Source of the DNA: Sutcliffiella horikoshii
GTDB taxonomy: Bacteria > Bacillota > Bacilli > Bacillales > Bacillaceae_I
Direction of reading: 5' to 3'
Assembly (NCBI RefSeq): GCF_008180725.1
Contig: NZ_VTEV01000002.1
Span: 280,426-344,425, forward strand
Length of the DNA stretch: 64,000 bases
Part shown: in pieces, positions 33,312 to 42,180 of the stretch
Layout of the letters: every line of letters starts with the position of its first letter
Numbering within the stretch: position 1 is the first letter of the stretch
Notes under the pieces: generated by a model
What the model was told of the DNA's origin: nothing
The model's input: only the letters and a program-made list of their open reading frames with translations
The model's database searches: none
Position numbers and translations under genes: made by a program

Positions 33312-34064
33312 ATGGAAGAAACTATTAGTCTAAAAGAACTATTTCAAACGATAAAAAAGCGTCTGTGGCTTATCGTACTCTTAACCGTTCTAGCAACTAC
33401 AGCCAGTGGAGTCGTGAGCTATTTTTTGTTAACCCCAATCTATCAATCTTCTACACAACTACTAGTCAATCAATCTAATCAACAAGGTATGGTAGACGTA
33501 AACCAGATCCGATCCAATGTAGAAATAATCAGTACATACAATGTCATAATAAAAAGCGATGCAATTCTAGAAAAAGTAAGTCAAGAGTTAGATGGGAAAG
33601 AATCAATTCCATCACTGGATTCCAAGATTACGGTAGGGCCTGAGGGAACCTCTCAAGTGTTAAAGATCACAGTGGAACACGAAGATCCCGTGATGGCAAC
33701 CAATATCGCCAACACGACAGCAGAGGTTTTCCAAAAGGAAGTAACAGAATTAATGAATATGAACGTCGAAAGCGTAACCATCATAACACCTGCTAAAATT
33801 TCGGATAATCCATCTCCAATCAAGCCTCAACCAGTACTTAACATGGCAATTGCCTTCGTTGTAGGTCTTATGGCAGGGGTGGGACTAGCATTTCTACTAG
33901 AGTTCTTGGATAACACAGTTAGAAACGAACAAGACGTGGAGAAGCTACTTGGATTACCGGTACTAGGATCTATCACGGTGATTGAAGATAAAGATGTTCA
34001 GGAAGCGATCAGGCAACAAAGACAAACGAAAGCTAGAACAAGGGGTGAGACGGTTGGCTCTTAA
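33312..34064 (+). CDS. Polysaccharide co-polymerase / tyrosine kinase modulator (YveK/CapA-like)
   Basis: Membrane protein of 250 aa from the chosen start, with two transmembrane segments (about residues 17-37 and 174-196) framing an extracytoplasmic Wzz domain, the topology of Firmicutes polysaccharide co-polymerases. Its C-terminal cytoplasmic tail is expected to activate the partner BY-kinase. The ATG at 33312 has GGAGGTCATC upstream; the frame extends to 33258 without a second site. It is the first gene of the EPS cluster and overlaps the kinase gene by 11 nt. B. subtilis EpsA and YwqC are the closest functional analogues. Confidence 0.87.
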   Translation: MEETISLKELFQTIKKRLWLIVLLTVLATTASGVVSYFLLTPIYQSSTQLLVNQSNQQGMVDVNQIRSNVEIISTYNVIIKSDAILEKVSQELDGKESIPSLDSKITVGPEGTSQVLKITVEHEDPVMATNIANTTAEVFQKEVTELMNMNVESVTIITPAKISDNPSPIKPQPVLNMAIAFVVGLMAGVGLAFLLEFLDNTVRNEQDVEKLLGLPVLGSITVIEDKDVQEAIRQQRQTKARTRGETVGS

Positions 34065-34764
34065 GAAAAACAAACTCAAGAACAAGGCAAAAGCAACGAC
34101 TAGCCGTCATCTAATTTCCGATAAATTACCAAAGTCACCAATTTCGGAACAATATAGAACCATCCGAACAAATATACAATTCTCTTCTGTTGACAAACAA
34201 TTACGCTCCATAATGGTTACATCATCTGGTCCTTCTGAAGGGAAATCTACAACGGCAAGTAACCTGGCAGTAGTAAATGCACAACAAGGGAAGAAAGTGT
34301 TGTTTGTGGATGCTGACTTAAGGAAACCGACAGCGCATTATACATTTCAACAGGATAACTTTAAAGGGTTGACCACAGTCCTTACTAGACAGTCGACACT
34401 ACTAGAAACCATCTTTCCAACAAGAATTCCTAACTTAGATATATTGACAAGTGGTCCAATTCCACCAAACCCAGCAGAACTATTAAGTTCTAAAATGATG
34501 GAGGAGCTACTTGTTTCGGCATATCATGAATATGATGTCGTGATTTTCGACACACCGCCTGTTCTTGCGGTAACAGATGCACAAATCCTTGCTAACCAAT
34601 GTGATGGTACGATCCTGGTAATCGCAAGTGGTACAACGGATAAGGATAGCGCTATTAAAGCGAAAGAATTGTTAAACTCCGCGAAGGCAAAACTGCTTGG
34701 CGTAGTCTTAAACATGAAAAAACAAAATGACAGTTCGTATTACTATTACTACGGAGGAAAATAA
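34054..34764 (+). CDS. CpsD/CapB-type tyrosine-protein kinase (EpsB/YwqD-like)
   Basis: Bacterial tyrosine kinase of 236 aa from the TTG start at 34054, which has AGGGGTGAG upstream. Walker A is [15 protein letters not shown], Walker A' is [11 protein letters not shown] and Walker B lies in VVIFDTPP. The C-terminus carries the expected autophosphorylation cluster of five tyrosines ([10 protein letters not shown]). It should control chain length and export through phosphorylation cycles with its upstream partner. A longer frame from 33982 overlaps the upstream gene deeply and is less likely. Many BY-kinases also phosphorylate UDP-glucose dehydrogenases, and one is encoded in this cluster. Confidence 0.9.
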   Translation: MALKKNKLKNKAKATTSRHLISDKLPKSPISEQYRTIRTNIQFSSVDKQLRSIMVTSSGPSEGKSTTASNLAVVNAQQGKKVLFVDADLRKPTAHYTFQQDNFKGLTTVLTRQSTLLETIFPTRIPNLDILTSGPIPPNPAELLSSKMMEELLVSAYHEYDVVIFDTPPVLAVTDAQILANQCDGTILVIASGTTDKDSAIKAKELLNSAKAKLLGVVLNMKKQNDSSYYYYYGGK

Positions 34765-34790
34765 GAGGATATTTCATCCTCCTATTTTTC
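34764..34790 (+). terminator. Hairpin between the kinase and dehydratase genes
   Basis: GAGGAT, ATTTC, ATCCTC followed by CTATTTTTC. It would stop or attenuate transcription inside the EPS operon unless read through, and the next gene starts 68 nt later. Confidence 0.65.
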
Positions 34791-34857
34791 GGCCTGAAAG
34801 CATGACTATATCACTATAATTTTTACATAAAATTCAAAAGAAAAGGAGGGTACCACC

Positions 34858-36693
34858 TTGACTTACAAAAAACGTCTTTCATTACTGATATTTGTCGACT
34901 CGCTCATTGTTTTGACAGGCATTTATTTCAGTTTTTGGATGATTATGCCGAATGAGAGTGTCTTTAGCTCCCAAACTTTATTTTATAGCTCGTTGACCCT
35001 TATCATTTGGCATCATTTATTTGCTTATTCCTACAAGCTCTACAATAAAGCCTGGGAATATGCAAGTATTGGAGAATTAATGGGCATCACAAAGGCTGTA
35101 ACCTACTCTGTCACTGTTACAGGTTTTGTTCAGCTAATAGTAGACGCAGACATATACGTACGCGTACTTATCATCACTTGGATGTTACATATGTTACTTA
35201 TAGGTGGTTCCCGTTTTTCTTGGCGTGTGTACCGTGATTTTTATTATAAAAGAAACAAGAACAAAAAACGTACCCTTATTGTCGGAGCAGGTGCAGCGGG
35301 TACAATGGTAGCACGACAACTGCTTCAAAACAGAGATGCAGAGTTGATTCCGGTAGCATTCGTCGATGACGACCCTAAAAAACAAAAATTACAAATACTA
35401 GATGTACCAGTAAACGGTGGAGTCAGTGATATTGAATCGGTTGTGGAAAAGATGGAAATCGACAACATCATCATCGCCATCCCGTCACTTGGAAAAAAAG
35501 AAATCAACACCATCTACCAAGAATGCGTCAAAACAGATGCCAAAACGAAGATTATCCCTATGTTAGAGGATCTCATGTCTGGAAAAGTATCTGTCAATGA
35601 ATTCCGTGACGTCGAAGTAGAAGATCTTCTAGGAAGAGAACCGGTAAAGCTTGATATGGCGAGCATCTCCGAATCCATTACAGGAAAAACAGTTCTTGTG
35701 ACAGGAGCAGGGGGTTCTATAGGTTCTGAAATCTGTCGTCAGATATCAAATTTCACTCCAAAAAACCTAATTTTACTTGGTCACGGGGAAAACAGTATTT
35801 ACTCCATCGAGTTGGAGCTTCGTGCAACTTACGATACAACCATTAACATTTATACAGAAATCGCAGATATTCAAGATAGAAGCAAGATTTTCTCTATCAT
35901 GGAAAAGTACAAGCCAGACGTTGTCTACCACGCAGCGGCGCATAAGCATGTGCCATTGATGGAACGCAACCCGGAAGAAGCAGTGAAGAATAATATCTTT
36001 GGTTCTAAGAATGTTGCGGAAGCGGCGGATACCTTCGGTATTGATACGTTTGTGCTTGTTTCTTCTGATAAAGCAGTGAATCCGACGAACATTATGGGAT
36101 CCACTAAGCGTTTTGCGGAAATGGTGGTTCAGCAGCTAGCGCAGGAAAGCAAGACGAAGTTTGTTGCTGTGCGATTTGGGAATGTGCTGGGGAGTAGGGG
36201 GAGTGTTATTCCTTTATTTAAGAAGCAGATTCAGGCTGGTGGTCCGGTAACCGTGACACATCCGGATATGACTCGTTACTTTATGACAATTCCGGAAGCT
36301 TCAAGACTTGTTATTCAGGCAGGTACGCTTGCACGTGGTGGAGAGGTATTTGTGTTGGATATGGGGGAGCCGGTTAAGATTGTTGATTTGGCGAAAAACC
36401 TAATCACCCTTTCGGGCTATTCTGTTGATGAAATTGGCATCCGTTATTCAGGTATCAGACCAGGTGAAAAATTGTATGAAGAACTACTAAATGAAAATGA
36501 AATCCATAAAGCAGATATTTTCCCGAAGATCCATATTGGGAAAGCGCCATTAAAGGATGAAATGATATTAAGTTACTTTTTAAATAATTTTGAACAGATG
36601 AGCGATGCAGAATTGAGAAGTTATCTTCTATCTGTTGCGAATAACAAAGAAGATGAGTTAAAGCATTTGTTTGCACAAAAAGTTCCCGTTTAA
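34858..36693 (+). CDS. Polysaccharide biosynthesis nucleotide-sugar 4,6-dehydratase (EpsC/CapD-like)
   Basis: Protein of 611 aa with four N-terminal transmembrane segments, a first Rossmann-like domain (VGAGAAGTMVARQLL) and a C-terminal SDR domain starting near residue 278 (VTGAGGSIGSE). In the catalytic region the usual Tyr-x-x-x-Lys is replaced by M-G-S-T-K in NPTNIMGSTKR, typical of UDP-GlcNAc 4,6-dehydratases of the PglF/EpsC type. It therefore should make a UDP-4-keto-6-deoxy-HexNAc at the membrane. The start is TTG after GGAGGGTACC. galU follows after 15 nt. Confidence 0.9.
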   Translation: MTYKKRLSLLIFVDSLIVLTGIYFSFWMIMPNESVFSSQTLFYSSLTLIIWHHLFAYSYKLYNKAWEYASIGELMGITKAVTYSVTVTGFVQLIVDADIYVRVLIITWMLHMLLIGGSRFSWRVYRDFYYKRNKNKKRTLIVGAGAAGTMVARQLLQNRDAELIPVAFVDDDPKKQKLQILDVPVNGGVSDIESVVEKMEIDNIIIAIPSLGKKEINTIYQECVKTDAKTKIIPMLEDLMSGKVSVNEFRDVEVEDLLGREPVKLDMASISESITGKTVLVTGAGGSIGSEICRQISNFTPKNLILLGHGENSIYSIELELRATYDTTINIYTEIADIQDRSKIFSIMEKYKPDVVYHAAAHKHVPLMERNPEEAVKNNIFGSKNVAEAADTFGIDTFVLVSSDKAVNPTNIMGSTKRFAEMVVQQLAQESKTKFVAVRFGNVLGSRGSVIPLFKKQIQAGGPVTVTHPDMTRYFMTIPEASRLVIQAGTLARGGEVFVLDMGEPVKIVDLAKNLITLSGYSVDEIGIRYSGIRPGEKLYEELLNENEIHKADIFPKIHIGKAPLKDEMILSYFLNNFEQMSDAELRSYLLSVANNKEDELKHLFAQKVPV

Positions 36694-36708
36694 AAGGAGG
36701 AATACAAC

Positions 36709-37602
36709 ATGCAAAAAGTTAGAAAAGCTATTATACCAGCGGCAGGCTTAGGAACAAGATTTCTTCCTGCAACAAAAGCTCAACCAAAGGAAATGTTGCC
36801 GATCGTTGATAAACCAACTATTCAGTTCATCATTGAAGAAGCGGTAGCTTCTGGAATTGAGGACATTATTATTGTCAGCGGTCGTGGCAAGCGTGCAATT
36901 GAGGATCATTTTGATAAGTCCTATGAGTTAGAGGAAACTTTGGCGAAGAAGGGGAAGTTTGAGCAACTTGAAGAGATTCAGGAAATAAGTAAGCTGGCAA
37001 ATATTCATTATATTCGTCAGAAAGAGCCTCTTGGGCTTGGGCATGCGATTGGGTGTGCGAAGCGTTTTATTGGAGATGAGCCGTTTGCGGTATTGCTTGG
37101 GGATGATATTGTTCATTCTCCTCAAAAGCCTTGCTTGAAACAATTGATTGAGGTGTATGATCGGTTTAATTCTTCTGTATTAGGTGTGCAGCAAGTTCCG
37201 ATGGAGGATGTATCCAAGTACGGTGTAATTTCAATTAAAAATGGCGCAATTGATGAGGGTTGTTTCCATATTGATAGTTTGGTGGAGAAGCCGAAGATGG
37301 AGGATGCGCCTTCTAATCATGCGATTATGGGTAGGTACGTCCTTCGGCCGGAGATTTTTGAGATTTTAGAGACACAAGCTCCTGGTGCTGGTGGAGAAAT
37401 TCAGTTGACGGATGCGATTAAAGAATTAAACGAAAAGCAGATGGTTGTTGCTTATGAGTTTAGTGGAGTACGCCATGATGTTGGGGATAAGTTTGGATTT
37501 ATTAAGGCGCAGTTGGATTTTGCATTGGAGCGAGAGGATTTGCGAGAGCAGATCGTAGATTATATGGAACAGTTGGTGGAGAAAGCGAAGGCGACGATTT
37601 AG
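36709..37602 (+). CDS. galU: UTP-glucose-1-phosphate uridylyltransferase
   Basis: Makes UDP-glucose from UTP and glucose-1-phosphate; 297 aa, usual length. The N-terminal [22 protein letters not shown] motif and the VEKP motif near residue 199 ([14 protein letters not shown]) mark the family. UDP-glucose feeds the UDP-glucose dehydrogenase and UDP-glucuronate epimerase at the 3' end of the cluster. AAAAGGAGG precedes the ATG. A structured RNA leader and a possible terminator follow. Confidence 0.94.
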   Translation: MQKVRKAIIPAAGLGTRFLPATKAQPKEMLPIVDKPTIQFIIEEAVASGIEDIIIVSGRGKRAIEDHFDKSYELEETLAKKGKFEQLEEIQEISKLANIHYIRQKEPLGLGHAIGCAKRFIGDEPFAVLLGDDIVHSPQKPCLKQLIEVYDRFNSSVLGVQQVPMEDVSKYGVISIKNGAIDEGCFHIDSLVEKPKMEDAPSNHAIMGRYVLRPEIFEILETQAPGAGGEIQLTDAIKELNEKQMVVAYEFSGVRHDVGDKFGFIKAQLDFALEREDLREQIVDYMEQLVEKAKATI

Positions 37603-37639
37603 AAGAATATTTTTGTTTTTGGTGCCTTGCGGCCCGATA

Positions 37640-37797
37640 TAGTAGATTATTGATTGAAGAGAATAGGTGATGTCTCCTTACCTTTATCAATGGGGGCACT
37701 CGGTTGCACTGTGGGTGGGGAGCGATCTCCACCTTAGATACGAGGGGTTATCAATGGTGTGGTGTGAGGTGGGGTTAAATGCCCCTCTATTTTTTTG
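37640..37797 (+). ncRNA. Structured leader RNA in the EPS operon, candidate EAR (eps-associated RNA)
   Basis: A GC-rich, strongly folded stretch in an AT-rich cluster. GGTGGGGA (37714-37721) and TCTCCACC (37726-37733) form an 8-bp stem closed by a GCGA (GNRA) tetraloop. CCCCTC at 37782-37787 can pair either with the local GGGG at 37771-37774, giving a hairpin before a T run (terminator), or perfectly with GAGGGG at 37742-37747. This is the layout of an attenuation or antitermination RNA. EAR is the known processive antitermination RNA of Bacillales EPS operons, which makes it the first hypothesis; I cannot confirm the family by eye. Confidence 0.5.
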
Positions 37798-37830
37798 TGT
37801 ATAAATACATCAGAAGGTTGGTGTAGGTGC

Positions 37831-38190
37831 ATGTTGAAGAAGTTTGTTAAGAGAGATAAGGGCTTAACTCTAGTAGAAATATTAGCTGTTTTGGTGATTT
37901 TGGGGATATTGGCTGCTATAGCAGTACCTTCGGTACTTGGTCATATAGAAAAGACAGAAAGTGATGTATGTTATGTTAATTCTTCAGAGCTAGAAAAGAG
38001 TTACCATCAACAACTAATGCTGAAAGGCAAGGATCATAGTGATATAGAATTCACTTCGTTTTTGGTTGAGCATGATGAGTATGTGTGTCCGGTAGGTGGA
38101 ACTTACCATTATGTTGATGAGGAAGTGGAGTGTAGTGAGCATGGGGGTGTAGCCCATGAGGAAGATGAAGGAGATGTTCCGTTTTTGTAG
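37831..38190 (+). CDS. Type IV pilin-like protein (prepilin N-terminal domain)
   Basis: A 119-aa protein with a class-3 signal: basic leader MLKKFVKRDKG, cleavage after glycine, then LTLVEILAVLVILGILAAIA with the conserved glutamate at position 5 of the mature chain. The mature part has cysteines in CPVGGTYHY and VECSEHG, a pattern common in small pseudopilins, and an acidic tail. The ATG at 37831 was chosen because the prepilin leader begins there. No pilus assembly ATPase, peptidase or membrane protein is encoded nearby, so it would rely on an unlinked system such as the competence pseudopilus machinery. Confidence 0.85.
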   Translation: MLKKFVKRDKGLTLVEILAVLVILGILAAIAVPSVLGHIEKTESDVCYVNSSELEKSYHQQLMLKGKDHSDIEFTSFLVEHDEYVCPVGGTYHYVDEEVECSEHGGVAHEEDEGDVPFL

Positions 38191-38564
38191 AGGATTGAGG
38201 AGAGTATAGAAAGTGCTACATAGAGATTAGATAAATGTGCTCTCTTGATTAAATGGTGTTGTGGAACTGACTATCGTAGTTAGATTGAGTGCTATAAACC
38301 TTGCGGGATAAGGGTTTGAGGCGTTTTTAGTGAGAGTTATAGATTGATTGAATGGTATATATAATAGGAAGGAACTCGGTATAGGGTGGTTTTGAAGTGA
38401 ATATCTATTTCGTATTTGCTTGGTAGATTGAATAGATATTACGAGGTGGCTATCAGTAGTAGATAACAATTTTAGTGGTTTAGTAGTTGGTTGGAATTCA
38501 AGAATAAAAGATTCTAATTAAGTCCTAAATCTACTAAAGAACAAATTTTAAGGAGTGTAGCTGG
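38191..38564. other. AT-rich intergenic stretch inside the EPS cluster
   Basis: About 370 nt with no supportable gene. Small inverted repeats such as ACTATCGTAGT occur, but there is no clear terminator or promoter. It separates the pilin gene from the transferase genes and may hold a promoter I cannot identify. Confidence 0.5.
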
Positions 38565-39194
38565 ATGTATATGAAGGTTAAAAGATCAATAGATATCATT
38601 CTTTCTTTAATTGGACTTATTGTTTTATCTCCAATTTTTTTAATTCTAATTATTGCTATTAAAATTGATTCAAGAGGGCCGGTTCTGTTTAAGCAAAAGC
38701 GTGTTGGTATTAACAAGACCCACTTTAATATCTTGAAATTCCGCACTATGAGAATAGACACGCCTAAGGACACTCCAACTCATTTATTAGGTAATCCAGA
38801 ACAGTATATCACAAAGATGGGTAAATTCCTTAGAAAAACCTCACTTGATGAGCTTCCGCAGATTTGGAATATATTTGTGGGGCAGATGAGTATTATTGGG
38901 CCAAGACCAGCACTATGGAATCAGTATGATCTGATTGCTGAACGGGATAAGTATGGTGCTAATGATGTGCCACCTGGATTAACTGGTTGGGCACAGATTA
39001 ATGGTAGAGACGAGCTTCCTATTGAAGTGAAAGCGAAGTTGGATGGAGAATACGTTGAGAAGATTAGCCTCTGGATGGATGTAAAGTGCTTCTTTGGGAC
39101 CATCGTTAGTGTAGTGAAGAGTGACGGTGTTGTTGAAGGTGGGACTGGAGTTAAGGAGGAAGTTGCTAGTAGCAAGGAGAGCATATCTAAATGA
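38565..39194 (+). CDS. Initiating sugar transferase (polyprenyl-phosphate sugar-1-P transferase)
   Basis: Monotopic membrane enzyme of 209 aa that transfers a sugar-1-phosphate to undecaprenyl phosphate, the first step of EPS repeat synthesis. N-terminal hydrophobic segment (about residues 11-33), then KQKRVGINKTHFNILKFRTM, KTSLDELPQIWN and MSIIGPRP, all family hallmarks. It lacks the long N-terminal extension of WbaP-type proteins, like EpsL. Given the upstream dehydratase, a 6-deoxy-HexNAc-1-P is a plausible substrate. AAGGAGTG lies upstream. Confidence 0.9.
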   Translation: MYMKVKRSIDIILSLIGLIVLSPIFLILIIAIKIDSRGPVLFKQKRVGINKTHFNILKFRTMRIDTPKDTPTHLLGNPEQYITKMGKFLRKTSLDELPQIWNIFVGQMSIIGPRPALWNQYDLIAERDKYGANDVPPGLTGWAQINGRDELPIEVKAKLDGEYVEKISLWMDVKCFFGTIVSVVKSDGVVEGGTGVKEEVASSKESISK

Positions 39195-39222
39195 AAGTAA
39201 ATAAAGATATAGAGGTGTAAAA

Positions 39223-40107
39223 ATGATATTAGTTACAGGGATCACTGGTCATACCGGGAAATATTTTTTACAAGAACTTACTGAAAATAAATATGAAGGT
39301 CGTATTCGCTGTATTGTCAGAGAAACTTCTGACACTTCAATATTAGATTCTAGCGGGTTAAAGATAGAAAAAGTGATTGGAGATATAACAGATGAGGAAT
39401 TTTTAGATAAATGTATGAAAGGTATAGATACAATAATCCATATTGTAAATATCAGGCACACACTTCCAATAATCAAAGCAGCTATGAATAATAAAGTATC
39501 GAGGGCAATATGTGTGCATACAACAGGAATCTACTCGAAATTTAAAATTGCATCTGAGGAATATAAAATTATTGAAACGGAACTTGAAAAACTACTGGTT
39601 GGAACTGAAATTAAGGTAACTATATTACGCCCGACTATGATATATGGTGACTTATGTGACCATAATATGAGTCGGTTTATAAAGATGGTTGATAAGTTTA
39701 GAATTTTTCCAGTCATTAATCAAGGGAAAGGTTTAATTCAACCAGTCAATGCCCGTGATCTTGGTAAAGCCTACTACGAAGTACTTATGCTTCCAGTAGA
39801 GAATGCTAAATCAGAATATAATCTCTCGGGAGAAAAGCCTATAACAATGCTTGAAGCATTTAAGCTGATTAGTGGAAACCTCGGGCGAAAAAACATATTT
39901 ATAAGTTTTCCATTGGGTTTCGGAGTATTTTTAGCTAGGTGTTTAAAAATTGGAACGTTTGGTAAAGTTGATTACGTTGAAAAAGTACAACGAATGAGTG
40001 AAGACAGGTGCTTCTCACATGAGGAAGCTAAAAGAGACTTTGGATATACCCCTGAACCATTTGATATTGGAATAGCTAGAGAAGTTAGGGAGTATTTAAA
40101 TAGATAG
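39223..40107 (+). CDS. NAD(P)-dependent sugar epimerase/reductase (SDR family)
   Basis: A 294-aa extended SDR-type protein with the Rossmann motif VTGITGHTGKYFL at the N-terminus. The middle reads HTTGIYSKFKIASEEYKIIE, where YSKFK may correspond to the catalytic Tyr-x-x-x-Lys region, and ILRPTMIYGD follows. It probably reduces the 4-keto-6-deoxy-HexNAc made by the EpsC-like dehydratase, giving a QuiNAc- or FucNAc-type precursor; that is inference from context. TAGAGGTG lies upstream. Confidence 0.78.
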   Translation: MILVTGITGHTGKYFLQELTENKYEGRIRCIVRETSDTSILDSSGLKIEKVIGDITDEEFLDKCMKGIDTIIHIVNIRHTLPIIKAAMNNKVSRAICVHTTGIYSKFKIASEEYKIIETELEKLLVGTEIKVTILRPTMIYGDLCDHNMSRFIKMVDKFRIFPVINQGKGLIQPVNARDLGKAYYEVLMLPVENAKSEYNLSGEKPITMLEAFKLISGNLGRKNIFISFPLGFGVFLARCLKIGTFGKVDYVEKVQRMSEDRCFSHEEAKRDFGYTPEPFDIGIAREVREYLNR

Positions 40108-40121
40108 TAGGGGGATTAAAT

Positions 40122-41225
40122 ATGGGAAAGAGAATATTGATTTTATCAAATCATTTTATAACTCTATATAATTTCAGAAGAGAACTTATTACTAAACTTA
40201 TTAAGGATAACCATGAAGTCTTCATATCAATGCCAAAATCTGAAGAGAACACTTTTTTTAGTGACATTGGTTGCAGAATTATTGAAACGCCCGTAGATCG
40301 CCGAGGGGTTAGTCCAATTAGGGATTTTGGACTCATTAAAAAATATATCAAGATCATGAAAAAAGTAAAACCAGATATTATTTTCTCATACACTATTAAA
40401 CCTAATATTTATGGAAGTATAGCCTCTAATCTTTTGAAAATTAGACAAATAAGCAATATTACCGGTACTGGTGCAACTTTTTTAAACAAAAATACCATTA
40501 GTGAGATCGCAAAGGTGTTATACAAAATTTCACTTAAGAGCTCGTATAAAGTGTTTTTCCAAAATACCGGAGATAAAGATTTCTTTATACAAAATAGTAT
40601 GGTAAAAAATAATTTTTCAATGCTTCCGGGTTCTGGAGTGAATTTAGAACAGTATTCATTATGTGAGTTGCCATTAGATAATAATATTAACTTTATTTTT
40701 ATAGGAAGAGTTATGGAATTAAAAGGCATTGATCAGTACCTTGAAGCTGCTAGAAAAATTAAAGAAATCAATCCTAACACTAACTTCTACATTGCCGGTT
40801 TTATTGAAGAAGAAAGGTATAAGACAATCATTGAGGATTTCCATTCCAAAGGGATTGTTAAATATATCGGTTTTCAAAGAGATATAAAATCATGGATACA
40901 AAAATGCCACTGTACAATACTCCCGTCACATGGTGGAGAAGGAGTTCCAAATGTCCTTTTAGAATCTGCAGCGATGGGGAGAGTCTGTATCGCGTCTAAA
41001 ATTAATGGTTCTATGGATGTTGTTGATGATGGTTTGTCTGGTTATTTATTTGAAGTAGGAGTTTCTGAAAGCTTAACTGAAAAGATTAAAAGTTTCTTAG
41101 AGAAAGATTATGAAGAAAAAAAGCAAATGGGTCTAGCTGGAAGAGAGAAAGTCGAAAGAGAATTTGATAGAAATATTGTTATAGATGCATATTTAAAGGA
41201 AGTAAATGAGATAGAGGTGACATAG
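40122..41225 (+). CDS. Glycosyltransferase family 4
   Basis: A 367-aa GT-B enzyme. N-terminal domain opens with RILILSNHFITLYNFRREL; the C-terminal donor-binding domain has FIGRVMELKGIDQYLEAARK and the E-x7-E type motif in GGEGVPNVLLESAAMG. It should add a sugar to the lipid-linked repeat at the cytoplasmic face of the membrane. It starts 15 nt after the SDR gene and has AGGGGG upstream. Donor and acceptor cannot be told from sequence. Confidence 0.88.
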   Translation: MGKRILILSNHFITLYNFRRELITKLIKDNHEVFISMPKSEENTFFSDIGCRIIETPVDRRGVSPIRDFGLIKKYIKIMKKVKPDIIFSYTIKPNIYGSIASNLLKIRQISNITGTGATFLNKNTISEIAKVLYKISLKSSYKVFFQNTGDKDFFIQNSMVKNNFSMLPGSGVNLEQYSLCELPLDNNINFIFIGRVMELKGIDQYLEAARKIKEINPNTNFYIAGFIEEERYKTIIEDFHSKGIVKYIGFQRDIKSWIQKCHCTILPSHGGEGVPNVLLESAAMGRVCIASKINGSMDVVDDGLSGYLFEVGVSESLTEKIKSFLEKDYEEKKQMGLAGREKVEREFDRNIVIDAYLKEVNEIEVT

Positions 41226-41226
41226 A

Positions 41227-42126
41227 TTGAACTATAAAAAATTAATTCCGAGTCAAAAATTAAGGTTGGAACTTTTAAAATTTCTTGATTTTTTACCGGA
41301 TAAATTAATGATTAAACTTCAATATAGATTAAGCACTGGCAGAAGGTTAAACATTAAAAAGCCAACAAGATTTACTGAAAAAATACAATGGTATAAACTT
41401 TTTTATCGTAAGCAGCTAATGGTTAAATGTTCTGATAAATATGATGTAAGAGAGTACGTAGCATCAAAAGGATATAGCGATATATTAGTTCCATTATATG
41501 GCGTTTATGATAGAGCAGAGGATATAGTTTTTGATGAATTACCCAACCAATTTGTTTTAAAGACTACAAATGGGAGCCATACTAATATAATTTGTGAAGA
41601 TAAATCAAAATTAGACATTGAAGTTGCAAAGAAAAAATTAAATCAATGGTTGAATGCGTGGGAAGGTAAGGTTGGAAGAGAATGGGCATATCACGAAATA
41701 AAACCAAAGATTATTTGTGAAAAGCTATTAGAGAAAGACCAAAATAATGATTTAGTCGATTATAAGTTTTTTTGCTTTAACGGACAACCTTTTTCTCTCT
41801 ATGTCATTGTTGAGAGATTTCTTAAAGATGGTATTAAATTGGGGATTTTTGATACATCATTTAACAAACTTCCTTATAAAAGAATAGATATACCCGCTTT
41901 AAAAAGAGACATCAAAAAGCCCAGAAATTTTGAAAGAATGTTAAAAATAGCTAAAGATTTATCAGTAGATTTTCCACATGTGAGGGTCGATTTATATAAT
42001 ATTGATGGAGTTATTTATTTTGGCGAATTAACGTTTTATAACGGTAGTGGATATAAAGGGTATGTACCTGATGAGTTTGATTTCGAATTAGGAAAACAAT
42101 TCGTATTACCTAAGTCTATCAATTGA
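41227..42126 (+). CDS. TupA-like ATP-grasp protein (polysaccharide biosynthesis)
   Basis: A 299-aa protein resembling the TupA-like ATP-grasp family (PF14305): TRFTEKIQWYKLFYRKQLMVKCSDKYDVREYV in the N-terminal part, FVLKTTNGSHTNIICEDKS, then DYKFFCFNGQPF and VRVDLYNIDGVIYFGELTFYNGSGY at the end. TupA-type proteins add a glutamyl or similar group to uronic-acid polymers, and database entries also label them glycosyltransferases. In this cluster, which makes UDP-GlcA and UDP-GalA, amide decoration of a uronic acid is plausible. The start is TTG just after the previous stop. Confidence 0.8.
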   Translation: MNYKKLIPSQKLRLELLKFLDFLPDKLMIKLQYRLSTGRRLNIKKPTRFTEKIQWYKLFYRKQLMVKCSDKYDVREYVASKGYSDILVPLYGVYDRAEDIVFDELPNQFVLKTTNGSHTNIICEDKSKLDIEVAKKKLNQWLNAWEGKVGREWAYHEIKPKIICEKLLEKDQNNDLVDYKFFCFNGQPFSLYVIVERFLKDGIKLGIFDTSFNKLPYKRIDIPALKRDIKKPRNFERMLKIAKDLSVDFPHVRVDLYNIDGVIYFGELTFYNGSGYKGYVPDEFDFELGKQFVLPKSIN

Positions 42127-42180
42127 TAAAGTTATAAAAGATTAAGTTAAGAATTGAATTTTTAATAATAGGAGAAAAAA

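Noticed and set aside
38191-38564. Possible decayed gene between the pilin and the sugar transferase
   Set aside because: No frame gives recognisable protein similarity, and stop codons are dense in all frames.
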